From Beroe ovata (lineage: Eukaryota; Ctenophora; Nuda; Beroida; Beroidae), in NCBI GenBank assembly GCA_946803715.1, contig CAMPET010000380.1:3166-34859 (forward strand): a stretch of 31,694 bases of DNA, read 5' to 3'. Positions 20,961 through 31,655 of this stretch are shown in pieces. Positions within the stretch are counted from its first letter, which is position 1, and every line of letters starts with the position of its first letter. The position numbers and the translations under genes were made by a program. Below the pieces are notes generated by a model. It did not search any database and was not told the origin of the DNA. It saw nothing but the letters and a program-made list of their open reading frames with translations.

Positions 20961-22437
20961 GCTTGCGTTGCAGTTGTCAGATGTTGCCTGGCATGGGCAT
21001 GGCAGCCTGGCCGCGCCTGAACACTGAATATCAGACAATTATAAATTTTGAATTTGTGAATGTGATCATTCAATTCTAATATAATTCTGATCAATCTTGA
21101 ATCTAGATCATACCGTACCCATACCACTATACTACTGTACAGTCGCGAGTCGTCCGTCCGTCCACCACCGTACCAGCAAGACATGACATCAACACAACGA
21201 TATTGTAGGGCCTACTATACCGTCAGCATGGTGCATACCCGCGTCAGCATGGTGCATATTTCCATTTTCCAATTCCATTGATAAAATCCCGCGGCTAGCG
21301 AGGGTATTGGTATAGGTATAGTAGTAATCCTAAATTCCTACAAACCGTTTGTAGGAATGTACAAACGAAATCAAACTCAAAGATTCAATTAATGCACTAT
21401 CCTATCATTATCAAGGGAAATCTTCGTATTGTGCATGTATAATGTTGAAATTTGACTGAAGTTTAGACCAGGCATGATCAATGATACTAAAAAATGATAG
21501 GCATTTATTCATTTGTGACACATCATGTTTTTCGCACTCATGCATGCATGATATGATAAATTGCATTCACGAATCTAGATTCTAGGGAACTTAAATTATA
21601 AAACCAAAGAGTGTTCACAGTAGAATATACCCCAACAGAGAATATACCCCAATATACCATGTAATCCCGGGTGTAAACCCAATTGTACTCTGTTCAAATA
21701 CACATTATACAGTATCAGTGGCAAAGTGCCTCAAAAACACTCACTCAACTTGGTTGTAAAACACTCAAAGCTTCAAAAATGAAAAACACCCAATATACCC
21801 TTCAGAGTGTGCCCTGACAATAATCCCCTGAAAGCCCATCCGGTTGTAGATTCCTCTATTATTGTAATTTGAATTGCATGCAGTTATTCCCAATCCCCGT
21901 TCAACTCCATAACCATGGAGTGTGTACTGATGACTGAAGTCTCTCGATAAATCGATGATTTTGATGTACCTATTCCTGATTCCACTATTTCACTTTACTA
22001 AAGCAGGGACAGTTGAAGTTAGTGTCTTGTTAACCATCCGCCTTGTCTCTCTGTTGCAAACCTCTGAAATACATTGCCATATGACACATGTTTCAATTTC
22101 AATAACAATAAGAAACGTGAATGAGATTCTAATAAGATTGGATATGAAATATTGAAACGAAATATGAAAGTTTTGATCCTGCAATGCGCGGCGCCGCGCA
22201 TATCATATCATGCACGCGCTAATATACTTCTGGTGATGTTAATCATGAACGTAATATGTGAATGTCGCTGCGGCGCACGCAACACAATTCTCACAATACA
22301 ACTCAATATTATGTTGATACTAAATATCTTGATACTGGAAGGAGTTCAAACCAGTTCAAAGCGTTTAATGAATTAATAAAAACAGACTGTTTTCACTCAA
22401 AAGCACCAGGCTGAGACGTATTTTCCATGATTTTAAA
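20960..22437. other. Intergenic region between RUFY and the 203-aa gene
   Basis: No gene supported. A stretch at 21280-21310 (gataaaatcccgcggctag) resembles 20838-20870, suggesting dispersed repeat ends. TTTAAT at 22364-22369 reads ATTAAA on the minus strand, about 70 bp after the stop of the 203-aa gene, and is a possible poly(A) signal. Confidence 0.5.
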
Positions 22438-24400
22438 TCAGAGCATGAAGAACGGCTTATCCGTGCAATAATCTCGAAAGTTTTCCATCATAGGAGTTTC
22501 ATTGCTTGCTGCATGGAACAATCGAAGAGCCGCCAAAATAAAAGGCACGTGCAACTATACAACTATTACCGATGCTGTCATTTTTCAACTGTTACCTGTG
22601 TTGCGGTGAATGAAAGGGACCAAACTGAAGTCATACTTTGGCTTTTTGAGTTGTTCATTGAGTGACTTCCGATACCTGATAGACAAGCAATAGTGAAGAA
22701 CTTTCAGATTTATTTGTAGTGAGGAACAGGTAAGTAATCATGGAAAACTGCCAAATTCCGCCCCTCACCACTCCCACTGACCTTGCTTCCTCCATGTTTC
22801 TTTCCTGTTCTAGCTTATGTCTCTTTATCTTCATGACCTCGTCTCTAGTTAGACCCCTGCTCTCCACCTGAAATTGAGTGAACGCGTCAAGCACTCCTTC
22901 GAACAACAAATTTAGAGTGGTTCTGTTTAGACTGTTTAGAATCTATCTGAAAGTTTCATGGAATGTTTTTACAATTATACAACAACGTTACAACAATGAG
23001 ATTGTTATGATGAACGCAACACAATTGCCATTGTCAAGTATTACAATGTTGCGGTGCATCTCACATGATTTCACTTTATGTTGAGGTATGCATAACATGG
23101 TGCAGTTTAACAATGCTTTCTGTTGTTGCATACCAAACTGTGACAGGTAGGAGTGTTTTTAATAACAGTCGTGTGGCGAAATTACACGTGAGGGGCCAAG
23201 AATGGAAAATCACAACAACATTACAGCTGTGCCAGGAGGAATGCCCTAAACAATCACATTTCTACTCTAATCACACTATGACACTGTCATCACTACGACA
23301 ATATGACACTATGACACTGTCATCACTATGAGTTATGACAGTGTCATCAGAATGGCACTATTACACTATGACAGTGTCATCACTACGACAATATGACACT
23401 GTTATCACAATGGCAATATGACAGTGTCATCACTATGACACTATGACACTGTTATCACAATGGCACTATGACAGTGTCATTATGACAGCGATATGTATAG
23501 ATACCCGGGGTTTGTAAGCTTCTCTTGCAACTCGTTGGAGGAGCTTCTGTTTCTTGTCACGATCAACTTGGAGATTGATGTTCTTCCCAGTCTGAAGATT
23601 ACACAGGCACACAGTTAGTAAGTTACACATGTTAGTAAGTTACACATGTAAGTTACACATGTAAGTTACACAGTCAGTAAGTTACACATGTCAGTAAGTT
23701 ACACATGTAAGTTACACAGGTACACAGTTAGTAAGTTACACATGTCAGTAAGTTACAAATGTAAGTTACACAGGTATACAGTTAGTAAGTTACACATGTC
23801 AAGATCCATTCTCTTTGTGAGCAGGGGATTAAGCACGCTTGACAACACGAATTACAAACCTTGACCTTGTAGTTAGCGTGTAGCGAGTATGCACTCTTAG
23901 GGGCAGGAGCGTAGTACGAAGAGAGAGCGCAATCTGAGGGTGGGTCTGTAAACTGATTAGATGGTGGCATGACTAATGACACCGCTACTATACCAAGCTC
24001 AGACTGACACCACCACATGCCACACACCACGGTTCAATCATCAATGTTAAAACACCAGTTGACACAACACGTGAATTACTCACTAACACCAGCTAACAGA
24101 ACACACGTGAGTTACTCACTGACACCAGTTGACACAACACGTGAGTTACTCACTGACACCAGTTGACACAATACACGTGAGTTACTCATTGACACCAGTT
24201 GACACAATACACGTGAGTTACTCACTGACACCAGTTGACGCCAGTAGGGTAGCCCGGTCCTCGTTGCTGATAACACTGCTGCGCGCTGAGTAACACTCAG
24301 ACGGTGGAGCTTGGTAAGTGAGCGAGGTGGTGGTCAGTAGCTCCCTCCTGGACCGATGTGGATGTGAGTAGCCGGACAGAGGTCTGTCGCACGTGCTCAT
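22438..24400 (-). CDS. Unrecognised 203-aa protein, six exons
   Basis: Minus-strand exons 24400-24226, 23972-23860, 23591-23505, 22867-22782, 22675-22596 and 22508-22438 join through GT-AG introns with phases 1, 0, 0, 2, 1. The sum is 612 nt including a TGA stop. The start ATG at 24400 opens MSTCDRPLSGYSHPHRSRRE. The N-terminal half is rich in Ser, Tyr and Pro (YYAPAPKSAYSLHANYKVK). The middle is basic and predicted helical (VDRDKKQKLLQRVAREAYK, then DEVMKIKRHKLEQERNMEEA), and the end is SLVPFIHRN ... DYCTDKPFFML. There is no signal peptide or membrane segment. The short length, Tyr/Pro-rich start and single helix recall small axonemal microtubule-associated proteins, but this is a guess from composition only. 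The last two small exons rest on phase agreement and splice sites. Confidence 0.75.
23247..23490. repeat. Palindromic tandem repeat ATGACACTGTCAT
   Basis: A 13-bp perfect palindrome, ATGACA-C-TGTCAT, or its close variant with G in the centre, recurs roughly eight times, separated by cactacgacaat, cactatgac or cacaatggcac. It lies in the intron just downstream (on the minus strand) of exon 3 of the 203-aa gene. Confidence 0.85.
23600..23805. repeat. Tandem repeat of gtaagttacacatg
   Basis: About ten copies of a 14-24 bp unit built from gtaagttacacatgt and gtacacagtta fill most of the intron between exons 2 and 3 of the 203-aa gene. Confidence 0.85.
24043..24240 (-). repeat. 34-36 bp tandem repeat that includes a splice donor
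   Basis: About six copies of the minus-strand unit caactggtgtcagtgagtaa plus ctcacgtgt(at)tgtgt. The copy next to the exon is the true end of exon 1 of the 203-aa gene (donor GTGAGT at 24225-24220). The others repeat the exon end plus donor into the intron, some with an intact GTGAGT and others mutated. Confidence 0.85.
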
Positions 24401-24404
24401 GTTA

Positions 24405-24640
24405 CACACCATCTCCTGAGGGGGGGAAGGGGTAACCCGGTAAAATGTGTTACATGTCATGTAACACACCATCATGTTACACACCATCTCCTGAGGGGAG
24501 AGGGGGTAACCCGGTAACATGTGTTACATGCCATGTTACACACCATTATCTTACACACCATCTCCTGAGGGAGAGGGGGTAACATGTGTTACATTTCGTG
24601 AAGGGGGGTAACATGTGTTACAATTATTGAAAGAATAACA
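24405..24640. repeat. Tandem repeat directly upstream of the 203-aa gene start
   Basis: Three to four copies of a 60-70 bp unit with ttacacaccatctcctgagg, gggggtaacccggtaa and the palindrome-like catgtgttacatg. The array ends 5 bases from the ATG at 24400, so part of it is probably transcribed as 5' UTR. Confidence 0.8.
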
Positions 24641-26484
24641 CCTCAACGTATTCAGTATTGACATTGGGATTGCGGATGGGAATGCTGGCAAGATATCATG
24701 GCGTGTATACAAGCTACGCTCTACTTTCCTCACATTATACATGATCATACCTACATTATATCCCCATATCAACTCAAATATCTAGCACCTAATTGTTGCA
24801 GTTTATCAGCAGAAAGTTTATTGCAGCTGTTATGCAGGTTATGTGGTTATGGTTACAAACACAACACCTCTGTATCACGTTACACATTCTTTCCATTAAT
24901 CGTATTTTGTGGTGAGCCATTAGAGCGCACTCCCACACAGATAGACACATGGAAACATTGCAAATCTAAGAGATACTCATTCGAGAATGAAAACTGAACA
25001 GTGGGGAGAATATGTTGCGTTTCAGGCTAACACACTTCCCACTTTACACATCGTGTAAAATGTACATCCTTTACATTGGATACATTACCTATATTGTGTA
25101 CAATGTTTATACATTGCTGGAATACACTAATTCTTGTTATACGCTATTCCTCGCTAAGCAAGGGTAGCACAAGTACCTACTCACTACTACTACTAGCTTC
25201 TGCCCTACCTGTACATTTGTTTGTGATAGGTACCTACTTCCTACCTATTGCAATTTGCAACTGTCCGTGACTATAGAGTCATAGGTAGCAATTAAATGAG
25301 CATTGTAATGAGCATTAGTAATGAGCATTGAGCACTGGCAATAGGGTTGTGAAATGAAACACACCAACACTCCGTCATTCATCTACATTGTACATAACAC
25401 ATGATATCCTTAATGTGTTAGTATTTTGCAGACCACCTCTCTATCAAGCTGGTATGAAGAAAATGTTTAGAGAACTTGCAGACATTATTACAACATCATT
25501 ATGCATTCATTTAGCAAATAATCCCATGTCATGAAGCATATTTCCATCATATTCCATCTTACCCTCTATTTCATTATTGCCTAGTGAAGCCCTGTGTTAC
25601 CATGACAACACCTTATAATTTCATCATGGTCAATGTTTGTAGGGACTAACTGTCATGACGCATATTATCAGCAAATGATGTGCAATGCAGTGGCAAGAAC
25701 TATGACACTGGCTATACTGTTGTTATCTCAAGCTGAGTACAGAGTAAGTTCATACACTGAGTACAGGGTTTGTACACTAATTGTTATTATCTCACCAAAC
25801 CCATTAGACCCATTGACTCACATTAGTAAACCAAGTCAAATATCTCGCATCACGTGGGTGAGGGTTATGTCCGTTAGGCAGTCTTCTGGCTACTGTAGAC
25901 TTGAGATAGTCAGTGTTCATCTTCCACTTGAAATCAGATGAGTAGCTTGTCTCAGGGCCTGTGCTGAACTGTGGAGACCTGCAAGATTATTCGTGATTCA
26001 ATGATTTACTACAGATGCTTGTTCCAGATAACGGTTGGAGATCGATTGGAAGGGTCTATCACAATGAAATAACTGTCATGATGTGAAAACAGTACCCCAA
26101 TACAACAAGCAGAAAAAGCAAGGTGTTCTATAATGATCATATTATGGACACATGATGTTGTTCTTAAGTATGATGGATAGTAGAATGAACAGTTGATTAT
26201 ATTGGATGCAAGGCATGGCTTGTTCTAAAGTTCTGAAGTGCCAATATCACTGTAGTGAAATGCCTACAGTACATGAAATTTCTATTATCCATGTGGACAT
26301 TTCATGTAAAATGAAAATAATAAATAAAAGGATAACTCAACCATCACGATTCTCTAAAACACTGAAAAACAAACATTTGCAGCCATTGGAAAACGCCTCC
26401 TTTATACTTAGGTGTCCAATAATGAATCCAAGAATGAATTCAAAAATACGATCACATTTGGAGGAAGGAAACAGCTAATAAATG
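24641..26484. other. Upstream region of the 203-aa gene, no gene supported
   Basis: AT-rich; open frames here lack protein-like features. It holds one X-box-like motif at 25596-25609. Confidence 0.55.
25596..25609 (-). promoter_or_regulatory. X-box-like RFX motif
   Basis: On the minus strand the site reads GTTGTCATGGTAAC, a full match to the GTHNYYATRRNAAC form of the RFX X-box that marks cilium genes. It lies about 1.2 kb upstream of the ATG of the 203-aa gene and on its strand, farther than typical X-boxes unless a 5' UTR intron intervenes. Such 14-bp degenerate matches also arise by chance, and a second one occurs at 2005-2018. Confidence 0.25.
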
Positions 26485-26862
26485 TTAATGCCCCTTTTCT
26501 TCTAATCTACGCTCTGCCAAAGTGGTGAGCTTAAGTTTCTCCAGCCTTTCGCTGTGGGGAAGTGTGCCTAGGCCATTTATGAGCCTAATGAACCCCTGCT
26601 GCACACCCTCTAGCTCTAAAATTGTTGCCCAGTTCCCATGGCAAATTGCTGGTGACCACAGTTGAATACAGTACTCAATTCTAGTCTTATAAACCTTCAG
26701 CATCAACTCAATATCCTTCACAACAATACTTCTACTAACCCAAGCTATAATCTTGTTAGAATCTTTAATAGATTTATGAATGTTGTGATCCCAGCCAAGA
26801 GAACTGTCTATAAGGACACCTAGATCACGCTCTACACAAGTTTCTTGAATTAAATTACCATC
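26485..26862 (-). pseudogene. Fragment of a non-LTR retrotransposon (LINE) reverse transcriptase
   Basis: The minus strand encodes about 125 residues typical of the C-terminal part of LINE reverse transcriptases of the CR1/L2/Jockey kind. They include VERDLGVLIDSSLGWD, then KVYKTRIEYCIQLWSPAI, LEGVQQGFIRLINGL and LPHSERLEKLKLTTLAERRL. The frame is closed upstream by TAG at 26863-26865 and downstream by a stop at the left end, and no catalytic YxDD block is present, so this is a dead 5'-truncated remnant. Confidence 0.85.
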
Positions 26863-27386
26863 CTACATATATGCTTCAGATGATTGAACATTGTAGACAG
26901 TGATACATATATTTATGGTTAGGGTTATAGTAGATACTATCTACTTACTCATTATACTCTTTTGCTAACTTCAGACCTTGATTAGTTGTCATGGCACTGA
27001 AATTTTGTTCTTGAACAAAAAAACTGGACATGGAAGTCAAATAGTTCAGCTGAATTATGAATAGCATATATTTCATCACTGAATATTTGTAGAATAGGTC
27101 AAATCTTGAGGAGGAAAGTCAATTTTAGTCAAAATCCTGAAGTTGATTTATGGTGTAAACTTCAAATTTAAAATTAAATCAAAGTTCTTTCACTGAAATT
27201 CTGAAAATGAATCTCCATAATCTTGAAGGTAAAGGTCAGAGATGTGAACATATCTCAACAATTTATTATCATCTCGTCACTCATATTGTCTCAGAAAATA
27301 GGGATACATTTGTGGTGATCTAAGGCCCATATCAGACGTACTATATAAACAAAATCAGCAAAAATTTGTTTTGAGAATTGCAATTG
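26863..27386. other. AT-rich region, no gene supported
   Basis: No protein-like frame beyond the LINE remnant. The stretch could include further decayed LINE sequence. Confidence 0.5.
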
Positions 27387-27470
27387 TAGGGTTTTTCCCT
27401 ATCGTCGGCGCCGCGCGCAAGAAACAGCGGACAGATAACATCTGGCAAGGATTTGTCGATCGATGATATA
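27387..27470. repeat. End of a CpG-rich palindromic element
   Basis: Starts tgtagggtttttccctatcg and continues through ggcgccgcgcgcaagaaaca to gataacatctggcaag. The first part matches the repeat near 20786; the latter part matches the ends of the hairpin elements at 27527 and 28043 (gataacatccggcaag, gataacattcggcaat). Confidence 0.65.
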
Positions 27471-27526
27471 GACCCTGTCGAGAATTTCGTTATGCGCGCG
27501 CGCGGCTCAAACTTATTCTCAGACAG

Positions 27527-27978
27527 TTATATGTCCACTGTTTCTTGCGCGCGGCGCCTTCGTTTTTTATTGTTCCGGCCTTTGTTGTCGAAAGCGCGCG
27601 CGCAAAAGACAGTGGCGATAACATCCGGCAAGCAATATCGCGTCGCCAGACAACGCTTAGACATGGACACTGGCAGTGCAGTTCAGTTGCCGGATGTTTC
27701 TCGCGCGCGAGAAACAGTGGACAATGGACATGCAGCTGATACATCCGTAACAGTTCTGTTCATTCAAATTCTTGTCAGATGTTACCTGACCTGTTTCTCG
27801 CGCGCGGCGCGCGCGCCTTCATTGAAGGCCGAAACAGGCGCGCGATGAAGGCGCGCGCGAGAAACAGGTCAGGTAACATCTGACAATCAAATTCAATTAT
27901 CCACGGCCCACGCAGTGTTAATCTCGAAATAAAATTCAAACAGCAATATTTTAAATGGTTTTAATTAACTAGTGCCAT
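27527..27978. repeat. CpG-rich hairpin block, copy carrying a MITE insertion
   Basis: Starts tatatgtccactgtttcttg and contains an imperfect hairpin (gcgcgcggcgccttcg ... gcgcgcgcaaaagacagtgg). It then holds the short palindrome TTTCTCGCGCGCGAGAAA near 27697-27716 and the 115-bp insertion at 27772-27886. It is repeated from 28043, joined through the N at 27979. Long frames here come from the symmetric sequence and are not coding. Confidence 0.85.
27772..27886. mobile_element. 115-bp MITE with 8-bp target-site duplication
   Basis: A near-perfect foldback element with terminal inverted repeats of about 35 bp, beginning TTGTCAGATGTTACCTGACC and ending with the inverse. It is flanked on both sides by TCAAATTC (27764-27771 and 27887-27894). 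The paired block (28260-28280) has the empty site with a single TCAAATTC. An 8-bp duplication fits a hAT-type (or P-type) transposase acting in trans; there is no room for a coding region. Confidence 0.85.
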
Positions 27979-28042
27979 NACATCACTGATCCCAACTGCA
28001 ATCCCTGCTAAACCCTTCAAAATGTATCAAAATGTATGTATG

Positions 28043-28370
28043 TATATGTCCACTGTTTCTTGCGCGCGGCGCCTTCGTTTTATTGTTTCGGCCTTCGATG
28101 AAGGCGCGCGCGCAAGAAACAGTGGCGATAACATTCGGCAATATCGGGTCGCCAGACAACGCCTAGACATATGGACACTGGCAGTGCAGTTCAGTTGCCG
28201 GATGTTTCTCGCGCGCGAGAAACAGTGGACATGCAGCTGATACATCCGTAACAGTTCTGTTCAACTTCATTCAAATTCAATTATCCACGCAGTGTTAATC
28301 TCGAAATAAAAATCAAACAGCGCAATATTTTAAATGGTTTTAATTAACTAGTGCCATTAAAAATAGTATT
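28043..28370. repeat. CpG-rich hairpin block, copy without the MITE
   Basis: Second copy of the 27527-27978 block, ending in the shared tttaattaactagtgccat sequence. It lacks the 115-bp insertion and about 20 further bases around 28138. Confidence 0.85.
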
Positions 28371-29479
28371 ACAAATTATTCAAAATTTCAATACAAGTTT
28401 TATAAACACATTCAGTTGTTACAATATACAAGAAAGGTATAACAAATAAAGATTAAAAAGCGAACACACTCGTGATGGGTGTCCTTAAATTTGTCATATT
28501 TAATATACTAGCAGAGAAAAATGCGCCTAAAACTTTCGGTTTTATAAAAAGTCCTTATCAAGTTCTTAATCTTATCATTATCAAGTTCTCTTCTTCAAGT
28601 TTTAATCACAATATTTCTAAAGAGCCCAGTGTTACTATTATTATGTTTGTACAAAAAGTCAAAAAACTGAGAAGGCATTATCATCATCAAAAAGGGCGCA
28701 CTCCATTCTTAAGCTCAAAGAACGCATCCTTCTACACCTAGAAACTTCTAAAGAGAATCCTTAGAAAACGTATCCCAATCCTCAGATCTCCCAGTCACAT
28801 TCTCAATCCATAGACTCAGAGGATGCTAATGAAAACATTACAATTTTGCATCTCTAAAACACACTGCACACTGCACAATAAGTTACAAGAAAGACACGAT
28901 CATGCAGGAGGGTGAGGGCTGGTAAAGGAAAACTGTGCTACGTGGCAAAATGCGACATCGTCATGCCATCTTTCCCAGTGAGTGAGTTGATGCCAAGTGA
29001 TAAATGCCCGATATATTATAACTATGCTCGCTCCTATATATCGACTGATTTCCCATAAGGATCATCACTCCACAGACACACAGACTTGCATTAGACCATT
29101 GCTCTGCTGCTATTGGTATCATGTTGATGTACACACTGCACATCGCGCACTTGTGCCATAGTGCATGATATCATAGTTTAGTGGCGTCATTATTGGGTGT
29201 GGATTCCAACTGGAAAGTGGACAGTGATATCTCTTGATCTGTTGTCAGCTGAAATGAACTGTCATTGGAGGAGAGACATTGTGACCTATGTGGTTACCAG
29301 GAACAGAACCAGTACCATGGTAACCTGTACCAGTTAGCCACTAACTAGTACCATGGTAACTACTAACCAGTACGTGACTCACGCATCTCACTCTCACTAA
29401 AATACGGTGGCTATAATTGCTCAATTGTGCGCCAAGTGTTAAATTTAATGTCACTCATTCTCTCTCGCTCACGCCAAGC
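28371..29479. other. Downstream region of the coiled-coil gene, no gene supported
   Basis: AT-rich. TTTAAT at 29444-29449 reads ATTAAA on the minus strand, about 31 bp after the stop of the coiled-coil gene. Two copies of agtaccatggtaac near 29311-29324 and 29350-29363 are near-palindromes one mismatch from an RFX X-box. Confidence 0.5.
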
Positions 29480-31645
29480 CTAACTTAGTACCTGATCTGC
29501 CCGCGGTCTGCCTAAAGTGGACGCACGCTGGGGTTTAGGCGGTGCAGGGGCACTAGAAGCGGCACTCGGCAGAGTGGCATATGATCCTGGTGGCGGCGGC
29601 CCCTCATATGGTGGCGGCGAGCTACTATTCTCCGATCCGTTGTCAGTGAATAGCCGCTGTCTGAAATCAGTAGCAGGGGTTCAACGCATGGCACTACAGC
29701 TGGCATGTGGCATCCTTCAACACGTAGTCGCGCGGCATATATTGTGCCACTGTGGCACGGGGTGCCATGCATCATGCAAGCAAGCAGCGGGTGCATCACA
29801 AGATGAAAAGGGAATGTTCTCGCACACACACACACGGACACCGCCACCAGTCTCTCTATTATAGTCTCTCACTATCAGATCAGCTCCATATCATACCTGT
29901 AGTCGACTGACGGCTTCCGAGGTTTAGCCGGTGGCGCACTGGTCGGAGTGACAGCCTGTTCAGAGCCGCCCTCTGCAGCGGGTGTAGCCACCTCATCAGA
30001 CGGCAGTGGGTCAGGGGCGGGCGGCAGTCCACTGAAGTCGAGAGTCAGGTCTATGTCCTGGAGAGTGGCGTCCATGTCGGCGGGCGGCGGCAAGGGGGCG
30101 TTCTCCTGGCTCTCGGCTGCGGTGTGCGAGTCTGTGTTCGTGTCCTCGTCACTTAAGAAACCGAACTGTTCCTGCAGGACGAGACTGGATTGTTGGGGTC
30201 ACTATACATCAGAGAGCGTGGTCGAACACAGTGGTTTACAATGTTCACGTGGTTTACAAGGTTCATTGTTCATGTCATTAGTTCATGCTTAGTGAAACTC
30301 ACCCTGATGTTAGATCCCTCAGGTTCATTAGATAGGGCATCAAGAGCCTCATCCAGCCACCCTGTGTCACTAGCTTTGAGTGACTCCTGCCCCTCATTCT
30401 CGCTTGTGTCAATCCCGTCAGTGTACGTCTCCACTGGGACGTGGTCGACCACTCCATTGTCGACCACAGCTGGGGTTTCCACCTCTGGGGTCTCCGTGAC
30501 CTCGGAGTCCCCCTCCTCCTCCTCCTCTGTGGTCGGCTGGGTGGTGCTGACCACACTAGCTCGGAGGGAGGACGCCTCGGACATAGTGCGCGTGGTGGAC
30601 ACACTATCACTACGTCTCAGGATGGAGGTGGAGTTGAATGAGAGGTGGAGTGTGCTGGGAGCCATGGATACTGGCGTGTACGCCTGGGGGGAGAGATGCC
30701 CTATCTTCTGATAGTACTTCTCAACACTCAACTTGTTGTGGTTGTGCCTCTCTTCAAAGTCCTGCGGAGTAGACTTGATTGAGCATATGATAACCATTGC
30801 AACATCTTGTTCACACATCATACCCAGTACACCCATAATAACCAGTGAATTATGCCCACTTCCCACCAAACCTAATTATTATAACCGTACCTAAACCAGC
30901 GTCTAGCACCCTCATCCAAGGAAAGGAAATGCAACACAGAACATAGTGGACAATGGACATTGTACCTGTACTCTTCCATCGTATTTCTTCTCTATTTTCT
31001 TCTTTTCATGCTCGTAAAGTTCAGTTCGCTCGTTCCTCTTCAACTCTTGAGTTTCGAGAACATTCTTCTCGGCATCCAGCTGGATTGACTTGCACTTCTC
31101 GAGTGTTTCTGACTTCCTTGTCTCGAAATTGTTTATCTGCTCAGTCTGGATCTCTCTGACCTCTTTCCAGATTTCAGCTTCTCTGTCCTTCTGTTCTACT
31201 TTGAACTGGGAGATGGAAATAATCATACACAGTTTCAATCTTATGCCAACTAGAACTGTCAGAATTACTCATAACTCAGATAATAATGGTATGCAGTCAG
31301 TGATGTGCAATTGTGATGTGTATATGAGACATGGGTATATGGGACATGGGTATATGGGTCATGGGTATATGGGACATGGGTATATGAGACGTGGGTATAT
31401 GGGACATGGGTATATGGGACATGGGTATATGGGACATGGGTATTTGGGACATGGGTATTGGGTACCTGCTCCAGGAATTTCTTCCTCTCTGACCGACTGA
31501 GAAGTGATACACTCTTGTTGACCACATCCAGTCTTCTCTTCTTGTCTTCCTTTATCTTCCTCGGTACATTCTTCCTGTCTACCTCTTGTTGTTTCTGTAA
31601 CTCATTTTCCTCCAGTGTCAGTGTCCTCAGCGTAAACTCTTGTTC
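29480..31645 (-). CDS. C-terminal part of a coiled-coil protein, weakly SLK/STK10-like
   Basis: Five minus-strand exons, 31645-31466, 31205-30966, 30761-30303, 30171-29897 and 29660-29480, join in phases 0, 0, 0, 2 into 444 residues ending TAG. The 5' part lies beyond the window. The first two exons are a charged coiled coil: VPRKIKEDKKRRLDVVNKS, SERKKFLEQFKVEQKDREAE, ETQELKRNERTELYEHEKKK. Spacing of PRK-IK-x-x-KKR, KS and NE-x-x-x-L-x-EHE recalls the C-terminal polo-kinase-kinase region of the Ste20 kinases SLK and STK10, but similarity ends at about KKYD. The rest is disordered: Ser-rich (RRSDSVSTT), a Glu run (residues EEEEE), acidic helices (WLDEALDALSN, DATLQDIDLTLDFSG), then a Pro-rich tail with a PPxY motif (PPPYEG) and PPKPQR. 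Another large coiled-coil protein, such as a PLC-beta-type C-terminus, is possible. No kinase domain is visible in the window. Confidence 0.8.
31319..31462. repeat. 15-bp minisatellite in an intron
   Basis: About nine copies of gggtatatgggacat, a few with one-base changes, lie in the intron between the first two visible exons of the coiled-coil gene. The array abuts the donor of the exon ending at 31466. Open frames through it encode five-residue repeats and are not coding. Confidence 0.9.
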
Positions 31646-31655
31646 CTGTCGTGTG

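Noticed and set aside
21938-21969. Alternative last exon of the 203-aa gene, using an acceptor near 21940
   Set aside because: The closer exon at 22508-22438 fits phase, acceptor and a following ATTAAA better.
23600-24640. CRISPR-like regularly spaced repeats
   Set aside because: The units are contiguous and variable with no unique equal-length spacers, and the sequence is animal intronic DNA.
27453-28245. Arg/Ala-rich frames over the CpG-rich block
   Set aside because: They arise from palindromic CGCGCG sequence, exist on both strands and are interrupted differently in the two copies.
29512-29864. 115-codon plus-strand frame
   Set aside because: It is antisense to the last exon of the minus-strand coiled-coil gene, whose frame, phase and Pro-rich tail are coherent.
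31265-31525. Repeat-containing frames encoding HVPYT or GYMGH repeats
   Set aside because: The repeat part lies in an intron between two phase-matched exons; only the part right of 31466 is coding.
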